A DNA stretch of 64,000 nt, from the NCBI GenBank assembly GCA_026874595.1, contig CM049307.1, positions 3,745,579 through 3,809,578 on the forward strand. Reading direction: 5' to 3'. Shown here piece by piece: positions 23,401 to 34,268 of this stretch (position 1 is the first letter of the stretch; every line of letters begins with the position of its first letter). Below the pieces are notes generated by a model. The model ran no database searches. It had not been told where the DNA came from and saw only the letters and a list, made by a program, of their open reading frames with translations. The position numbers and the translations under genes were made by a program. This DNA is from Sipunculus nudus (taxonomy: Eukaryota > Annelida > Sipuncula > Golfingiida > Sipunculidae).

Positions 23401-26400
23401 TTGATGAAATATCTTCCTATAATAGACAGTAAAGGCTAAAGTTGATACTATTTTATATGCTGTATACAAATAATACATATCACGGTAAATGAAAGCGTCT
23501 ACTAATTTGTACTCATGTGTACACATTACACACTTGTTACATACGTGATAAATTCTAAACAGACTAAGGGAGCCCCCTAAGGCAGATTTTGATTTTGGCG
23601 CGAACGATCAAGTAACAGACTGGAATGAAGCACTCCTACTGTGGGTCATGGTGAGTCTATGAGTATAGATCCTGCTTAGCTCACCACGTTGAGCAGCCCG
23701 AGCCTCTCAGATGAGAGTGTTGTGAGCTCACCACGTTGAGCAGTCCGAGCCACTCAGATGAGAGTGTTGTTAGCTCACCACGTTGAGCAGTCCGAGCCTC
23801 TCAGATGAGAGTGTTGTTAACTCACCACGTTGAGCAGTCCAAGCCTCTCAGATGAGAGTGTTGTTAACTCACCACGTTGAGCAGTCCAAGCCTCTCAGAT
23901 GAGAGTGTTGTTAACTCACCACGTTGAGCAGTCCAAGCCTCTCAGATGAGAGTGTTGTTAACTCACCACGTTGAGCAGTTGAAGCCTCTCAGATGAGAGT
24001 GTTGTTAGCTCACCACATTGAGCAGTCCAAGCCTCTCAGATGAGAGTGTTGTTAACTCACCACGTTGAGCAGTCCAAGCCTCTCAGATGAGAGTGTTGTT
24101 AACTCACCACGTAGAGCAGTCCGAGCCTCTCAGATGAGAGTGTTGTTAGCTCACCACGTTGAGCAGTCCAAGCCTCTCAGATGAGGGTGTTGTTAACTCA
24201 CCACGTTGAGCAGTCCGAGCCTCTCATATGAGAGTGTTGTTAACTCACCACGTTGAGCAGTCCGAGCCTCTCAGATGAGAGTGTTGTTAACTCACCACGT
24301 TGAGCAGTCCGAGCCTCTCAGATGAGAGTGTTGTTAACTCACCACGTTGAGCAGTCCAAGCCTCTCAGATGAGAGTATTGTTAACCCACCACGTTGAGCA
24401 GTCCGAGCCTCTCAGATGAGAGTGTAGTTTGCTCACCACGTTGAGCAGTCCGAGCCTCTCAGATGAGAGTGTTGTTAGCTCACCACGTTGAGCAGTCCGA
24501 GCCTCTCAGATGAGAGTGTTATTAGCTCACCACGTTGAGCAGTCCGAGCCTCTCAGATGAGAGTGTTGTCAGCTCACCACGTTGAGCAGTCTGAGCCTCT
24601 CAGATGAGAGTGTTGTTAGCTCACCACGTTGAGCAGTCTGAGCCTCTCAGATGAGAGTGTTGTTAGCTCACCACGTTGAGCAGTCCGAGCCTCTCAGATG
24701 AGAGTGTTGTTAGCTCACCACGTTGAGCAGTCCGAGCCTCTCAGATGAGAGTGTTGATAACTCACCACGTTGAGCAGTCCGAGCCTCTCAGATGAGAGTG
24801 TTGTTAGCTCACCACGTTGAGCAGTCCGAGCCTCTCAGATGAGAGTGTTGTTAGCTCACCACGTTGAGCAGTCCAAGCCTCTCAGATGAGAGTGTTGTTA
24901 GCTCACCACGTTGAGCAGTCCGAGCCTCTCAGATGAGAGTGTTGTTAACTCACCACGTTGAGCAGTCCGAGCCTCCCAGATGAGAGTGTTGTTAGCTCAC
25001 CACGTTGAGCAGTCCGAGCCTCTCAGATGAGAGTGTTGTTAGCTCACCACGTTGAGCAGTCCAAGCCTCTCAGATGAGAGTGTTGTTAGCTCACCACGTT
25101 GAGCAGTCCGAGCCTCTCAGATGAGAGTGTTGTTAACTCACCACGTTGAGCAGTCCGAGCCTCTCAGATGAGAGTGTTGTTAGCTCACCACGTTGAGCAG
25201 TCCAAGCCTCTCAGATGAGAGTGTTGTTAGCTCACCACGTTGAGAAGTCCGAGCCTCTCATATGAGAGTGTTGTTAGCTCACAACGTTGAGCAGTCCGAG
25301 CCTCTCAGATGAGAGTGCTGTTAACTCACCACGTTGAGCAGTCCAAGCCTCTCAGATGAGAGTGTTGTCAGCTCACCACGTTGAGCAGTCCGAGCCTCTC
25401 AGATGAGCGTGTTGTTAACTCACCACGTTGAGCAGTCCGAGCCTCTCAGATGAGAGTGTTGTTAACTCACCACGTTGAGCAGTCCAAGCCTCTCAGATGA
25501 GAGTGTTGTTAGCTCACCACGTTGAGCAGTCCAAGCCTCTCAGATGAGAGTAAATGAGTAGGTAAAACTACTCAGGTTAATGACTTTTGAATTCTCACGT
25601 ATATTCGGTGACATATTGGCCGGGGTAGGGGTGTGTAGGGGGGGGTGTAGAAGGGGGGGGGGGGGGGTGTCTCAGGGGATGTTTGCTCCCTTAGTATTTT
25701 AGGTCCAACACTTTTATATGTTGTTTGTTTCTGAAGCTGAGCAAATCACGCAATTTATAAACTGACTGAACATTTCAGGCAATTTACATATTGACTGAAT
25801 TTACACATTGACTGTAACATATACTAGTATACGTTAAAGTCATATTATATGTGTATTATTTTAAAGCATTTTTAAGGGGACACTTAAAGGATGGGAGGAC
25901 GAGTACAATAAACCTTGGACAAGATGCGGACCGTACCTTATCGGGATGTTCGTCGGATACCTCTATAATGAAACCAGGTTCAAATTTAAGATGAGCAGGG
26001 TAAGTTAAACTGGGACTAGACGTTCAGCTGACATATTATTGTTAACCATGGCATATCGAACTTAATACGGCCGAATTAAAGGAATACAGTTATCCATAAC
26101 TAGATTCATGATAAGCCCCGTATACTTATACTATGTGTTTTGTGCTTATTCCCAAAACACATAGTATAAGTTCCAAATTATTAATAGAGATCTCACTTTG
26201 TGTCATAGTACAAGTGTATATTTTCACTGTTCTGGCTTGACTGGCTAGCTGTCCAGCAGGCCCCGAGCGGCCTCACCCATTGCCTCGTTTTCATCTCCGG
26301 ATCGTATTACAGTATGACACGTAGCTCCATGTTCCCAGTTGAAGTTGAGTTATACTTATTTTATTTTCCTTGTTACTTAATATTTATATTGTAATGAGGT

Positions 26401-26866
26401 ATAATAATGATATTTCCTTGGAAAGTACAATCTAACAGTCGACCCCCCCCCCCCCACACACACACACATGTTAGACGATCATAAGCTCAGACAGACAACT
26501 TATGTTGAAAAAGGCCATAAATAGACTTTAGTCATATAAGAGAATAATAAATTATTATTATTAATTCTGTATCATTCTTATTTGTTATTTATATATTGTA
26601 ATAAGGTATATAAGAATCATATTTCATTGACACGTGGCAGTGATGCTGTGATATCTAATCACATTTACAGCTGGTCGTGGCCTTCGGGTGGATTGTGGGG
26701 ATCGCTCTCACCGCCATCCCCGTTTTTGTATCGCATAATCACAGATGTGATAATTGTGAAGGCAACTGGGCGAGAGCAGGACACATGGTTTTCAATGCTT
26801 TACATCGCAATGTTTTCTACCTGGGTCTGGCGTGGATTGTTGTAGCATGCTGCAGCGGTCACGGAG
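17317..26866 (+). CDS. Acyltransferase-3 / NRF-6-like membrane protein (partial, 6 exons)
   Basis: A multi-pass membrane protein of the acyltransferase-3 family, the branch that includes C. elegans NRF-6 ('nose resistant to fluoxetine'). The family moves acyl groups or helps transport lipophilic molecules, and the substrate here is unknown. Six exons (17317-17421, 19319-19478, 20298-20378, 20599-20669, 25867-25999, 26671-26866) join with matching phases into about 249 residues. Family landmarks in order are LYLHRY, LPPVYAF, WGWYLAIDFQFYLLAP, a membrane helix (GGLFIMAFLWIGTLVANLVV), CGPYLIGMFVGYLY, and NALHRNVFYLGLAWIVVACCSGHG. Typical members are 600-800 residues, so both ends are missing. 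The expected following exon (FLSW...PLSRLTY-like) was not found before the window's next features. The gene is either split over long introns or truncated. Confidence 0.88.
17422..19318 (+). other. Intron a-b
   Basis: About 1.9 kb with no repeat or exon recognised. Open stretches inside it look like chance. Confidence 0.6.
19319..19478 (+). CDS. NRF-6-like exon b
   Basis: Acceptor TTCCATCAG and donor GTAAGT. It encodes LPPVYAFLIWFFASVYPL, a membrane helix, then a Cys/Trp-rich loop (DDCQSDWWANLLYIKNF), which matches the conserved C...WW.NLLYI.N segment of the family. It ends in phase 0. Confidence 0.92.
19479..20297 (+). other. Intron b-c
   Basis: Contains two long poly-G runs (about 19638-19650 and 20053-20069). 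No other feature. Confidence 0.7.
20298..20378 (+). CDS. NRF-6-like exon c
   Basis: Acceptor TTTCAG and donor GAA|GTAAGT. The 27 codons read CFMWGWYLAIDFQFYLLAPF..., matching the family's C..W.WYL..D.QFY...P motif. Both ends are phase 0. Confidence 0.93.
20599..20669 (+). CDS. NRF-6-like exon d
   Basis: Acceptor TTCAAAG and donor TTTTAT|GTGAGT. The 23 codons encode a hydrophobic helix GGLFIMAFLWIGTLVANLVV. Phase 0 in and phase 2 out join exons c and e. An alternative acceptor at about 20566 (ATCAG) opens another frame, but that frame is polar and ends in phase 0 (20567-20669), which does not fit exon e. Confidence 0.7.
20938..21122. repeat. 14-bp minisatellite, about 13 copies
   Basis: Consecutive variants of AGGACTTGCCCACT (one copy 16 bp long) in an intron of the NRF-6-like gene. 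The units differ at several positions, so the array is not recent. Confidence 0.92.
23678..25550. repeat. 47-bp satellite, about 40 copies
   Basis: Highly homogeneous head-to-tail units, 47 bp apart. Each contains GCTCACCACGTTGAGC and CTCTCAGATGAGAG. Both are inverted repeats (GCTCA/TGAGC and CTCTCA/TGAGAG), so one unit can form two small hairpins. Main variants are A for G at the first base, C/T/A at the AGTCCGAG positions, and TCATATGA for TCAGATGA. Seed-like single copies of CTACTCAACTTGAGCAG lie 1.8 kb upstream. The array is intronic on the + strand. Confidence 0.98.
25867..25999 (+). CDS. NRF-6-like exon e
   Basis: Acceptor TTAAAG and donor AGCAGG|GTAAGT. One base completes the phase-2 codon from exon d, then 44 codons follow: IFKGTLKGWEDEYNKPWTRC and PYLIGMFVGYLY. 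The Y.KP..R.GPYLIG...GYL pattern is characteristic of the family. It ends in phase 0. Confidence 0.95.
26000..26670 (+). other. Intron e-f
   Basis: Contains a perfect 19-bp stem-loop at 26124-26171 and a poly-C/CA run at 26443-26468. Otherwise AT-rich with no other feature. Confidence 0.7.
26124..26171. repeat. Perfect 19-bp inverted repeat (stem-loop)
   Basis: ACTTATACTATGTGTTTTG and its exact inverse complement are separated by 10 bases. No mismatch in the stem. Confidence 0.97.
26671..26866 (+). CDS. NRF-6-like exon f
   Basis: Acceptor TTTACAG and donor CACGGAG|GTGAGT. It encodes a helix (LVVAFGWIVGIALTAIPVF), a Cys-containing loop, and NALHRNVFYLGLAWIVVACC, matching the conserved A..R..W.L.LAWI..AC..G.GG segment. 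It ends in phase 1. Without splicing, the frame runs on to a TAA near 26950 with an unrelated tail. Confidence 0.94.
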
Positions 26867-29800
26867 GTGAGTCGTCATGGAGTAATCACGCTTTAACCTG
26901 GCACTCCCTGCCACAAGCAGCATTACTTGCGGTTGCTGTTACAATGCTGTAAGTACAGCACGTGCATTAATGACCTCTTATACTGACATACATTCTTCGT
27001 TATCCACATACCGGCCTTATTAAGTAAACTGTTGGTGAAAACATTAAAATTAATTCTATTCAATCTAATTCTTTTAATCTGAATACTAATCAAACCTCCG
27101 CCATTCACTTATTCGGACCATATTCCCAGGTTCAATCATGTTTAAGTGACTGTACATTTGTGTATATTCCTTGATGACGTTCCTGGGTCCGTATCATTTC
27201 CGGATCTACACAACAAGGTAATGGATTCTTCATTGACCCCATCCCGAAATGCTCTGAGAGAGAAAATACGGAGGTACAAAAATGAAACAATAAAGAAGAA
27301 ATAAAGAAAAACAAATCTCACCGGTATAGTTTAGCTCCAAGATAACCCGCCCCCTAAAAGCCTACCTCGCGACCTTAGATTTAGACAGATCACAAGGTTG
27401 TAACTCGTAAGACAGGGCATTATTTTTTATTATTTTTTATTTAAGGGTTTTTTTTTGGGGGGGGGGGGGCATTGTGAGAGTGTATGAAGCGCTCGCGCGT
27501 CAGCGTGTACCCCCCTCAAAATATATGGGAACTTTTGAAAAAAATATAAAACCTAAAAATGCATTTTAATATAGTTTTTATCCTTTCCCCCACTTTGAAT
27601 CACTCGTTGCGCCACACAAAAAATACCAAATATTGATTTTACAGAATCATGCGTACTAAAATTTATTATATTTGGCCCCCTCACACAGTATTGAAAAATT
27701 TAAAATTAATAAAACAAAAATGTATTTTTATATAATTTTTATCATTTTTTCTCCATTAAATCACATGTTGCACCAAAAATGTAATTACCAAATATTGAAT
27801 TTGCAGAACCATAAGCGTTAAGTGCATCCTAAGGATAGCTGGACAAATGAAACACGCCACATGTGGATATTTTAAACAAACTTCTGACACAGTGTGTGTG
27901 TGTGTGTGTGTGATCCTGTCACACTAACTATTAGGTGTTACTCATTTCAATATTGTACATTATTTGTAGATGATAGGAGAAAGAACCACATTCAATTTAT
28001 TGATCAAATAAATGTCGAGACAACATGAGATTCAGACATTTAACAATTCATGGAATTAAAAAGCTATGAGATAGTGTTAGAATCTATCTTTTTATTAGTG
28101 CTAGATTAATAGACCAAAATTTTGATACCAACTGATACGTTACGGCGATATGTTTGGGATATTGTATTGCCGTATATAGTGTACATGAAGACTCCTGACA
28201 AATATTCATACAACTGTTACCTATACTATTTATAATGCTAAAACTATAGGACCGAAACAAAATGTATTGCCAGGTTATGATCGAATTGATGATATATGAT
28301 GTTCATATTTAGCTTTATCGACAAACACAAAGCATAAAAAAGTAATCTGGCGTCCATTGTGCGAAACACAAAATGTGTACGGGTGACAGGGTGTCAGTAT
28401 TGGGTTTCTTCAATAGGATGAACAACCGAAGATAGAAACCTACAAGAAATCCTTTGCTATATTCTACATTCGGGTTCAGCGCGCCAGACGCCCGACTATA
28501 ACGACAGCTGGAAAAATCGTGGCTCCAAACACCATGCATGCTAAAGGATAAAGATGCTATAAAAATTGGTTTAGTCGCATCACTGCATGCCATAAGAATA
28601 TTAGGTTAAACACGAGAAAAACTGTCCATATGTCCAAAATGCCCTGTATTTCATTTTAACTAAAGTGGTTAAATTAATTGAAATCATTGATTATAACAAC
28701 AAGGATATCATTTTGACTATCAATGGATATAGTTTCACAGAAAGGTTTAACAGTCAGAGTGACCGATTTAAAGTTTAGTACGAAAACAGATAAATTGTAT
28801 CGGTTGGGATAGAATAACGGTCTTAAAATATATTTTATTATAGCAGAGGTTGCCAGGCGGAAAATTAAACCTACTTAAATCTAACCCCAGAAACGCAGAT
28901 AAGGGGAGGTCGGGGGTTATCAAATCATTAGCGTAATGATAATTAATTGATCCAGTGAAAAAAATAAAATTTGTGGAGGGAGAATGCAGACAAATGTCTT
29001 AGTTTCTTAAGGCGTTGGCTCCGTCAATTTGCCAGCTCATTTTTGGTGTATTGGTATTCCATGGAAAGAAAGGATGGGATGTAGAGCGAAATAAACCGTC
29101 AGTTGTCTACATTTTAAGCCTACTGCAACACGACCATGCGGAAACATGCAACAGCCTGGGGGGTGGCCTGCTGTTTCGGTACCATGGTATGCCTGTGTTG
29201 ACTCCACGTCATGTCCGTTACGGGCCCTAATAAACTTACAGCATCACAATGTATGTTGCACCTTAAGACGTTATTCTATACATGTAAGGAACACACCTTC
29301 CTCTTTTGGGGAAAAACAGTTATAGAGATTTACTGGCTCTTTTTATAAAATGGGGGAAAATGTTGAAACTGTTGGACAAGAATATTCATGTAAACTCTCT
29401 GCAATAAAGATTGTAGTATATTTAGAATTAATCTTTTTATTTAGATATTATATATATTTTGTACTACCATTCCATTAAATATGACAGCATATCCGTGAAT
29501 TAATGTTTCTTTATATACAGGTTTGCCATGATAATCGGTATTGAATAAAAATAAATGAAATATCATCAATAGCTATAGCATCAGATTGACCACTAGTTTG
29601 TCTGGACTAATAAAAATTTGAATTTTTTGGGGGGTTTTAACTATGATAAAAGTAGATGAAACATTTCAACGTGGATATATCAACGGCCTATTTGTATAAA
29701 TGTAAATATTTTTTCATGGGACATAGCTGTATTAACCACTTCAAGACGGTAAGATCTCTTCTGTGTCTGTAACGTTATGGAAAATTGGGCACACAGATTC

Positions 29801-30023
29801 TAGTTTCGACCCTCGTCATGTCCTTCCTGTCTGGGGCAGTGCATCACCGTCACCAGTTTTATGTTATATATGTATAATGTGTCATGTGTCAAGTGTAAGG
29901 CCATACAATAAATGTTCTGCGGATCCTTCGATCCTATTTGTCGTGGATCATATTTTCCCCCTTTTATTTTGCAAATGGTCCATGCAAACCAGTGATAATG
30001 TTGTTAATTTGAGTTATAGTGTA
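26867..30023. other. Intron or downstream DNA, no exon found
   Basis: No exon of the acyltransferase C-terminus recognised. It contains a poly-G run (about 27457-27470), a tandem duplication of about 110 bp (27551-27655 and 27712-27820), a TG run near 27892-27911, and otherwise AT-rich DNA. A GC-richer patch at about 28990-29230 has an open frame but no recognisable domain. Confidence 0.5.
27551..27820. repeat. Diverged ~160-bp direct duplication
   Basis: The segment containing ATATAGTTTTTATC...CCAAATATTGATTTTACAGAA recurs about 160 bp later as ATATAATTTTTATC...CCAAATATTGAATTTGCAGAA, with clear but partial identity. Confidence 0.8.
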
Positions 30024-30031
30024 GTAGGAGG
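30024..30031. repeat. Target-site duplication, left copy (GTAGGAGG)
   Basis: Exactly repeated at 32106-32113, on the other side of the hAT-type element. Eight bp is the hAT target duplication length. Confidence 0.9.
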
Positions 30032-32105
30032 CAGACATGGGGTCTATTACAGGTGTTCTATTACTATTACTATTACTATTACTTTCAATTTCTGATATTA
30101 CTATTACTATTACTATTACCACATTTTATCCTCTATTACTATTACTATTACTATTACTGGGGTATCTATTACTATTACTATTACTATTACTTAAACTGAT
30201 GGCAGAATTCTAGACCTTGTGCAGCCAAGAGTGCTATAAACTAGCACTACAATCACAATATATGTTTAAATAATATTACAAGGGCCTATATCATCCAGTT
30301 ACCTACACAATTTTCCTATACTGTGTCTGTCATTTACAGAAAGCCTGATGATACTGGAGATCTTAATTATTTCAGCTTCTTTAATTCTGTTCTTTTTTAT
30401 TTTGAAACCTCAATGATAATTATTGGGGCATTTCAAGTAGAAATGATAAGATAATTGTATGAACTCTTGAATACATGTATTTTGAAAGCAACCCATTGAA
30501 TAGGCCCTGGCATATGTAAAATATTGATTTATAATTATATGCATACTTGTACATTTTTTCTTCATATATATTTCATTTAAATTTATTTTATAATATTGCA
30601 TACTTCCGTCTAGATTTAATCTTCTTTCTTGTAATTAATAAATAAAGATTTGTCTCCAGAGGAATAATTTATAATTATTCCATATTTTTATTTAGTATCA
30701 AAGCTGACAAATCAATCCTTTATGTATGTATCAGGAGAGGAATTTGTGTACTGCGGTGCCCTGTTTCCCAATCCTTTTTAATATATCCAATAAAAATTCT
30801 GTTTACTTCGAGATTCTGGACAGAACCAAACTGAAGACAAAAGTACCCCATCTTCTCAGGTGTATGTGTTCACTTGGATGTGATGCCATGTTTTATTCTA
30901 TCGCATAGTACATCTTGAGAGTGATCAGACAGGTAGTAAACTTTACAATATTGGTAGCATGCATGGCCTTTATTTTTCAGGCATGCCCTTCTTCACTGCA
31001 GAAAAACCAGCAAAAGATAATTTAGGAATATGGAGAGATATTAAAACTTTAAAATCAATTAAAAAAAACAAATAAAATATTATTTAAATCACTTTCATAA
31101 TAAATTTGGTATTAAACAATCTTGTACTTTAAATTTTTTACATAACAGGACCTAATTATTTGATATCAAAATTTCAGTTATTAAATAATAAAATATTAAG
31201 TTACTAATATCCTCATATTATATAATCAAATAAATATCATGAAAAAATGGTTTATTTAAATCTCAAAATAAAAATTAACATGATTTTAGATACTGAATGA
31301 AGGTCTGCAAAATTGGTACAATGAAATAACAGACAAATATTAAAAGAATAGTTTTAAAAGAATAAGAATGCAGGCTATATAAATTAACTATATAATAGAT
31401 GTGCCTGTAGTATGACTTTATCCAAGTGATTGTAGTCCTGGTATAAGTTAATAGCATTGTAGGCTTAAAAAATTTATGGGTAGTGAAAACACGATAAGCT
31501 TATCATGAACATTTTTGGTCTGCACTGTATCTGGTTTGATATTATATTTATTTGAATGTGTGTTATTGCAGTGTGTATTATTTAAAAGCAATCTAGCTGG
31601 TGAAAACAAATCTATGTAATTTCAAAATATTCACATGGATTGATGGAGGTACATGTCACAATAATAATACACTATTTATCTGTCTCTAAACATCAAACAT
31701 GCCTCTGTTTATCCATGGTTCAGTAATCAGAGATCAGATTGTGCCAGGTAACTTATATGGCAGAGACCTGCTCTGTCTAGTGCTCATATGTAATTAGCAC
31801 CTGTGGTCACCAGCAATGTGGCAGCTGGCCCATGCTTGCCTCAACAATAGGCACATCATGGGCAATCACTGGACAAGAACAGAGTCTGTTCAGCATTATT
31901 TGCTGATATGCTTCATGATCAAGGGGCTCACAGGAAGTAATAGAAAGTAATATGTATTACTCTATTACTTTGCCTTCTGTTTCTATTACTATTACTATTA
32001 CAGCTCAAATTTTTGAGTCTATTACTATTACTATTACTATTACATGGAAAAAGCTGTAATAGTCTATTACTATTACTATTACTTATTACTATTACCCCAT
32101 GTCTG
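30032..32105. mobile_element. Non-autonomous hAT-type DNA transposon, 2.07 kb
   Basis: The left end CAGACATGGGGT and right end ACCCCATGTCTG are perfect 12-bp inverted repeats beginning CAG. They are flanked by the 8-bp direct duplication GTAGGAGG. Both properties are diagnostic of the hAT superfamily. Each end carries blocks of (TATTAC)n on the same strand (30056-30190 on the left, 31950-32095 on the right), so the subterminal repeats are direct and not inverted. The interior is AT-rich and has no transposase-like frame, so a related full-length hAT transposase would have had to move it. The intact target duplication and perfect TIRs suggest fairly recent insertion. Confidence 0.9.
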
Positions 32106-32113
32106 GTAGGAGG
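32106..32113. repeat. Target-site duplication, right copy (GTAGGAGG)
   Basis: Matches 30024-30031 exactly. Confidence 0.9.
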
Positions 32114-32585
32114 GGTCAACCATGGAAATATACACCTGCATTAAATATATACATTTGTCATCATACATCAGTTTGTTCTCTTAGGTCCTACCATTAATAA
32201 AACTGGCTGATGCCAAACTGAATTATGCGGGCGTTTTTGTACAGAGCGGCCTAAATTTGCAAATGTTGAACTGAATATTTTCCGCTTTCAGCACCTTGTA
32301 ATATGTAAATTGAATTTTTGGATTTGAAATAAGAGCGGTGTATATAAATACGATATACCAAACTGAGGCCCATGAAGCCCCTTTCCTATTTAATTATACA
32401 AAAAATAATTCTGTGATGATACATAAGTGCTATCTTGATAACTTTACTCTCCCCCCCCCCCCCCGCACAAAATCTGTCAAGTTTACCGGGGCTCATAAGG
32501 CTTTCCCCCTTGTTTTGCAGAGGAATAAACATCATTAATCCCTAATGTGAAGGTAAACATTGTAGGCTAGTAATATACTTGTGAA

Positions 32586-32620
<35 letters not shown>

Positions 32621-32657
32621 TGGGGGAGGTTCTCAGGAGACTAACTAATATGAATGT
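32114..32657. other. Spacer between hAT element and LTR element
   Basis: Contains a poly-C run (about 32452-32464) and a (GA)n microsatellite at 32590-32620. No gene recognised. Confidence 0.7.
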
Positions 32658-33466
32658 TGTTACGGAACCTTATATAAACATGTATGCGTGATGAACACAA
32701 ATTTTGTAATGGAGAAAAAAAAATCAGATTCTGTAACACTAGGCAGCGTGAAATGTCTAGGGGAATGAATAAAGAAGTCAATGGTTTTTTGGTTAACAAA
32801 TAACTATAATTTATTCTTAAAAAACCCTAACATTACAGTACACTAAATCAATGCAATTACTCAGTATCACAGCGGTACAACAACAAATCAATACAATCAC
32901 ACAGTAAAAAAAACAAAGGGCACAGTACCTGGTTACCACCACTGCCAAAACGATACATTCTGTAAAATGTATATGCAGGATGAAAAGTCTACACAAATCC
33001 TCTCGGAGAATAACAGTTCAATGTAAATCTCATGTAACAATCCAGAAAGTAAACTTGAGGCAGGCAGCATTAAATTGTATAGAGTTAGTAATAGGAGAAT
33101 CCCTGAAATTACTGGATAATCGTATAGGTCTCACACGTCTGCGTCCGCTGGAATATTCTCTCATCTCTGTCGGTTTAAAACACAGCCCCCTATTTATAAC
33201 TTCTCACCCCAAGCCGAGAATTTTCCACTTCTCGAACTGTTTAAAGAATCCAACACAACATACAGTAAACACGAGTTACAGGAATCATCTATTAAAGCAT
33301 CGCTCTGTCTCTACATATAAGGGTTCACACGTGATCTCGGCCAAGCTAGCATGACAACGAGAGTTCAACCAGTACGGGTTTATACTGAGAATGCAATACG
33401 CGGCCAGACACTGGCGCAACAATTGAGTGATGCCCGTGTCAAACAATAAAAAGGGCACCTGTAACA
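32658..33466 (-). repeat. 3' LTR
   Basis: On the - strand it starts TGTTACAGGTGCCC and ends CCGTAACA. It shares blocks such as GGCAGCGTGAAATGT, GGGGAATGAATAAAGAAGTCA and ACAACAAATCAATACAAT with the other LTR. Confidence 0.88.
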
Positions 33467-33480
33467 CCCCCCCCCCCTTG
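33467..33480 (-). promoter_or_regulatory. Polypurine tract
   Basis: The - strand reads CAAGGGGGGGGGGG directly against the TGTTAC start of the 3' LTR, where second-strand synthesis is primed in LTR elements. Confidence 0.8.
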
Positions 33481-33712
33481 TAAGAAAAAAAGAACACTTC
33501 TCGGAACACTTTCTTTTTGCGATCACAATCACTAAATGTTTAGTAAACCAACATCTCAAAAACCATCCCACAAAATTACATAAACATCTCGTTCACAACA
33601 TTTCATAAACATCTCGATAAACAATCAGCAAGTACATGTCTTTCCCTTTAATGTGTTTGATATCAAGGTTGTAATCTTGTAAGAACAAACTCCCTCTCAA
33701 CAATCTTTGATT

Positions 33713-34268
33713 TTAACACTTCAACTTGTTCATGCACGTGAGGGGATTGTTATCACTGAAGACAATGATAGGCTTGACTGATGAAGTAACATAAGCTTCA
33801 AAATGTGGCAATGCCAAAATCAAAGCCAAAAATTCTTTTTCAATAGTGGAGTAGTTTTTCTGTTTTGCATTAAACTTTCTTAAGAAATAACAAATTGGAT
33901 GATCTATGCCATCACTGCCTTCTTGTAACAACACAGCACCAGCATCAGTATCACTAGCATCTACAGCTAACTTAAAAGGTGCAGAAAAAGTCTGGAGCTG
34001 CTAAAACTGGTGAACTTTGCAGAATTGCTTTCAAATTCTGAAATGCATTTTCACACTGAAGATTCCATACAAACTTTTGTTTCTTCTTTAACAAATTAGT
34101 CAAAGGTTCAGCTACAGCAGAAACATTTGGACAAAACTTCCTGAAGTATCCAACCATACCAAGAAAACGCATTATTTGCTTTTTGTTCTCTGGTCTAGGA
34201 AATGCAGAAATAGCACTTTTCTTAGCATCAAAAGGTTTTACCTGACCCTGCCCAACAATATGACCCAA
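33713..34268 (-). pseudogene. Retroelement RNase H region (broken)
   Basis: The upstream piece (33972-34268) carries the RT connection region with MRFLGMVGYFRKF and LLKKKQKFVWN. The downstream piece (33713-33934) reads HPICYFLRKFNAKQKNYSTI then EKEFLALILAL, the YSTIEKE core of gypsy RNase H. The two pieces are separated by a frame change near 33950. Residues after FSDNNPL are truncated. Confidence 0.88.

Larger units (their letters stand above)
20670..25866 (+). other. Intron d-e, repeat-rich, 5.2 kb
   Basis: Holds a 14-bp minisatellite (20938-21122), a block of CTACTCA/TGAGCAG-type sequence (21820-21990), a poly-G run (about 22214-22227), and the large 47-bp satellite (23678-25550). A short block similar to the 21.8-kb segment follows the satellite at 25551-25600, and a G-rich run lies at about 25625-25670. 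No exon recognised. Confidence 0.75.

Noticed and set aside
23678-25550. CRISPR array
   Set aside because: Repeats are head to tail with no spacers, and the setting is a eukaryotic intron. It is a satellite.
26867-26952. Read-through C-terminus of exon f
   Set aside because: The extension has no family resemblance, and a good GTGAGT donor ends the exon at 26866. It cannot be fully excluded as an intron-retained form.
33285-33571. Short proteins within the 3' LTR and polypurine tract
   Set aside because: They cross the LTR border and homopolymer. LTRs do not encode these, and no similarity was seen.
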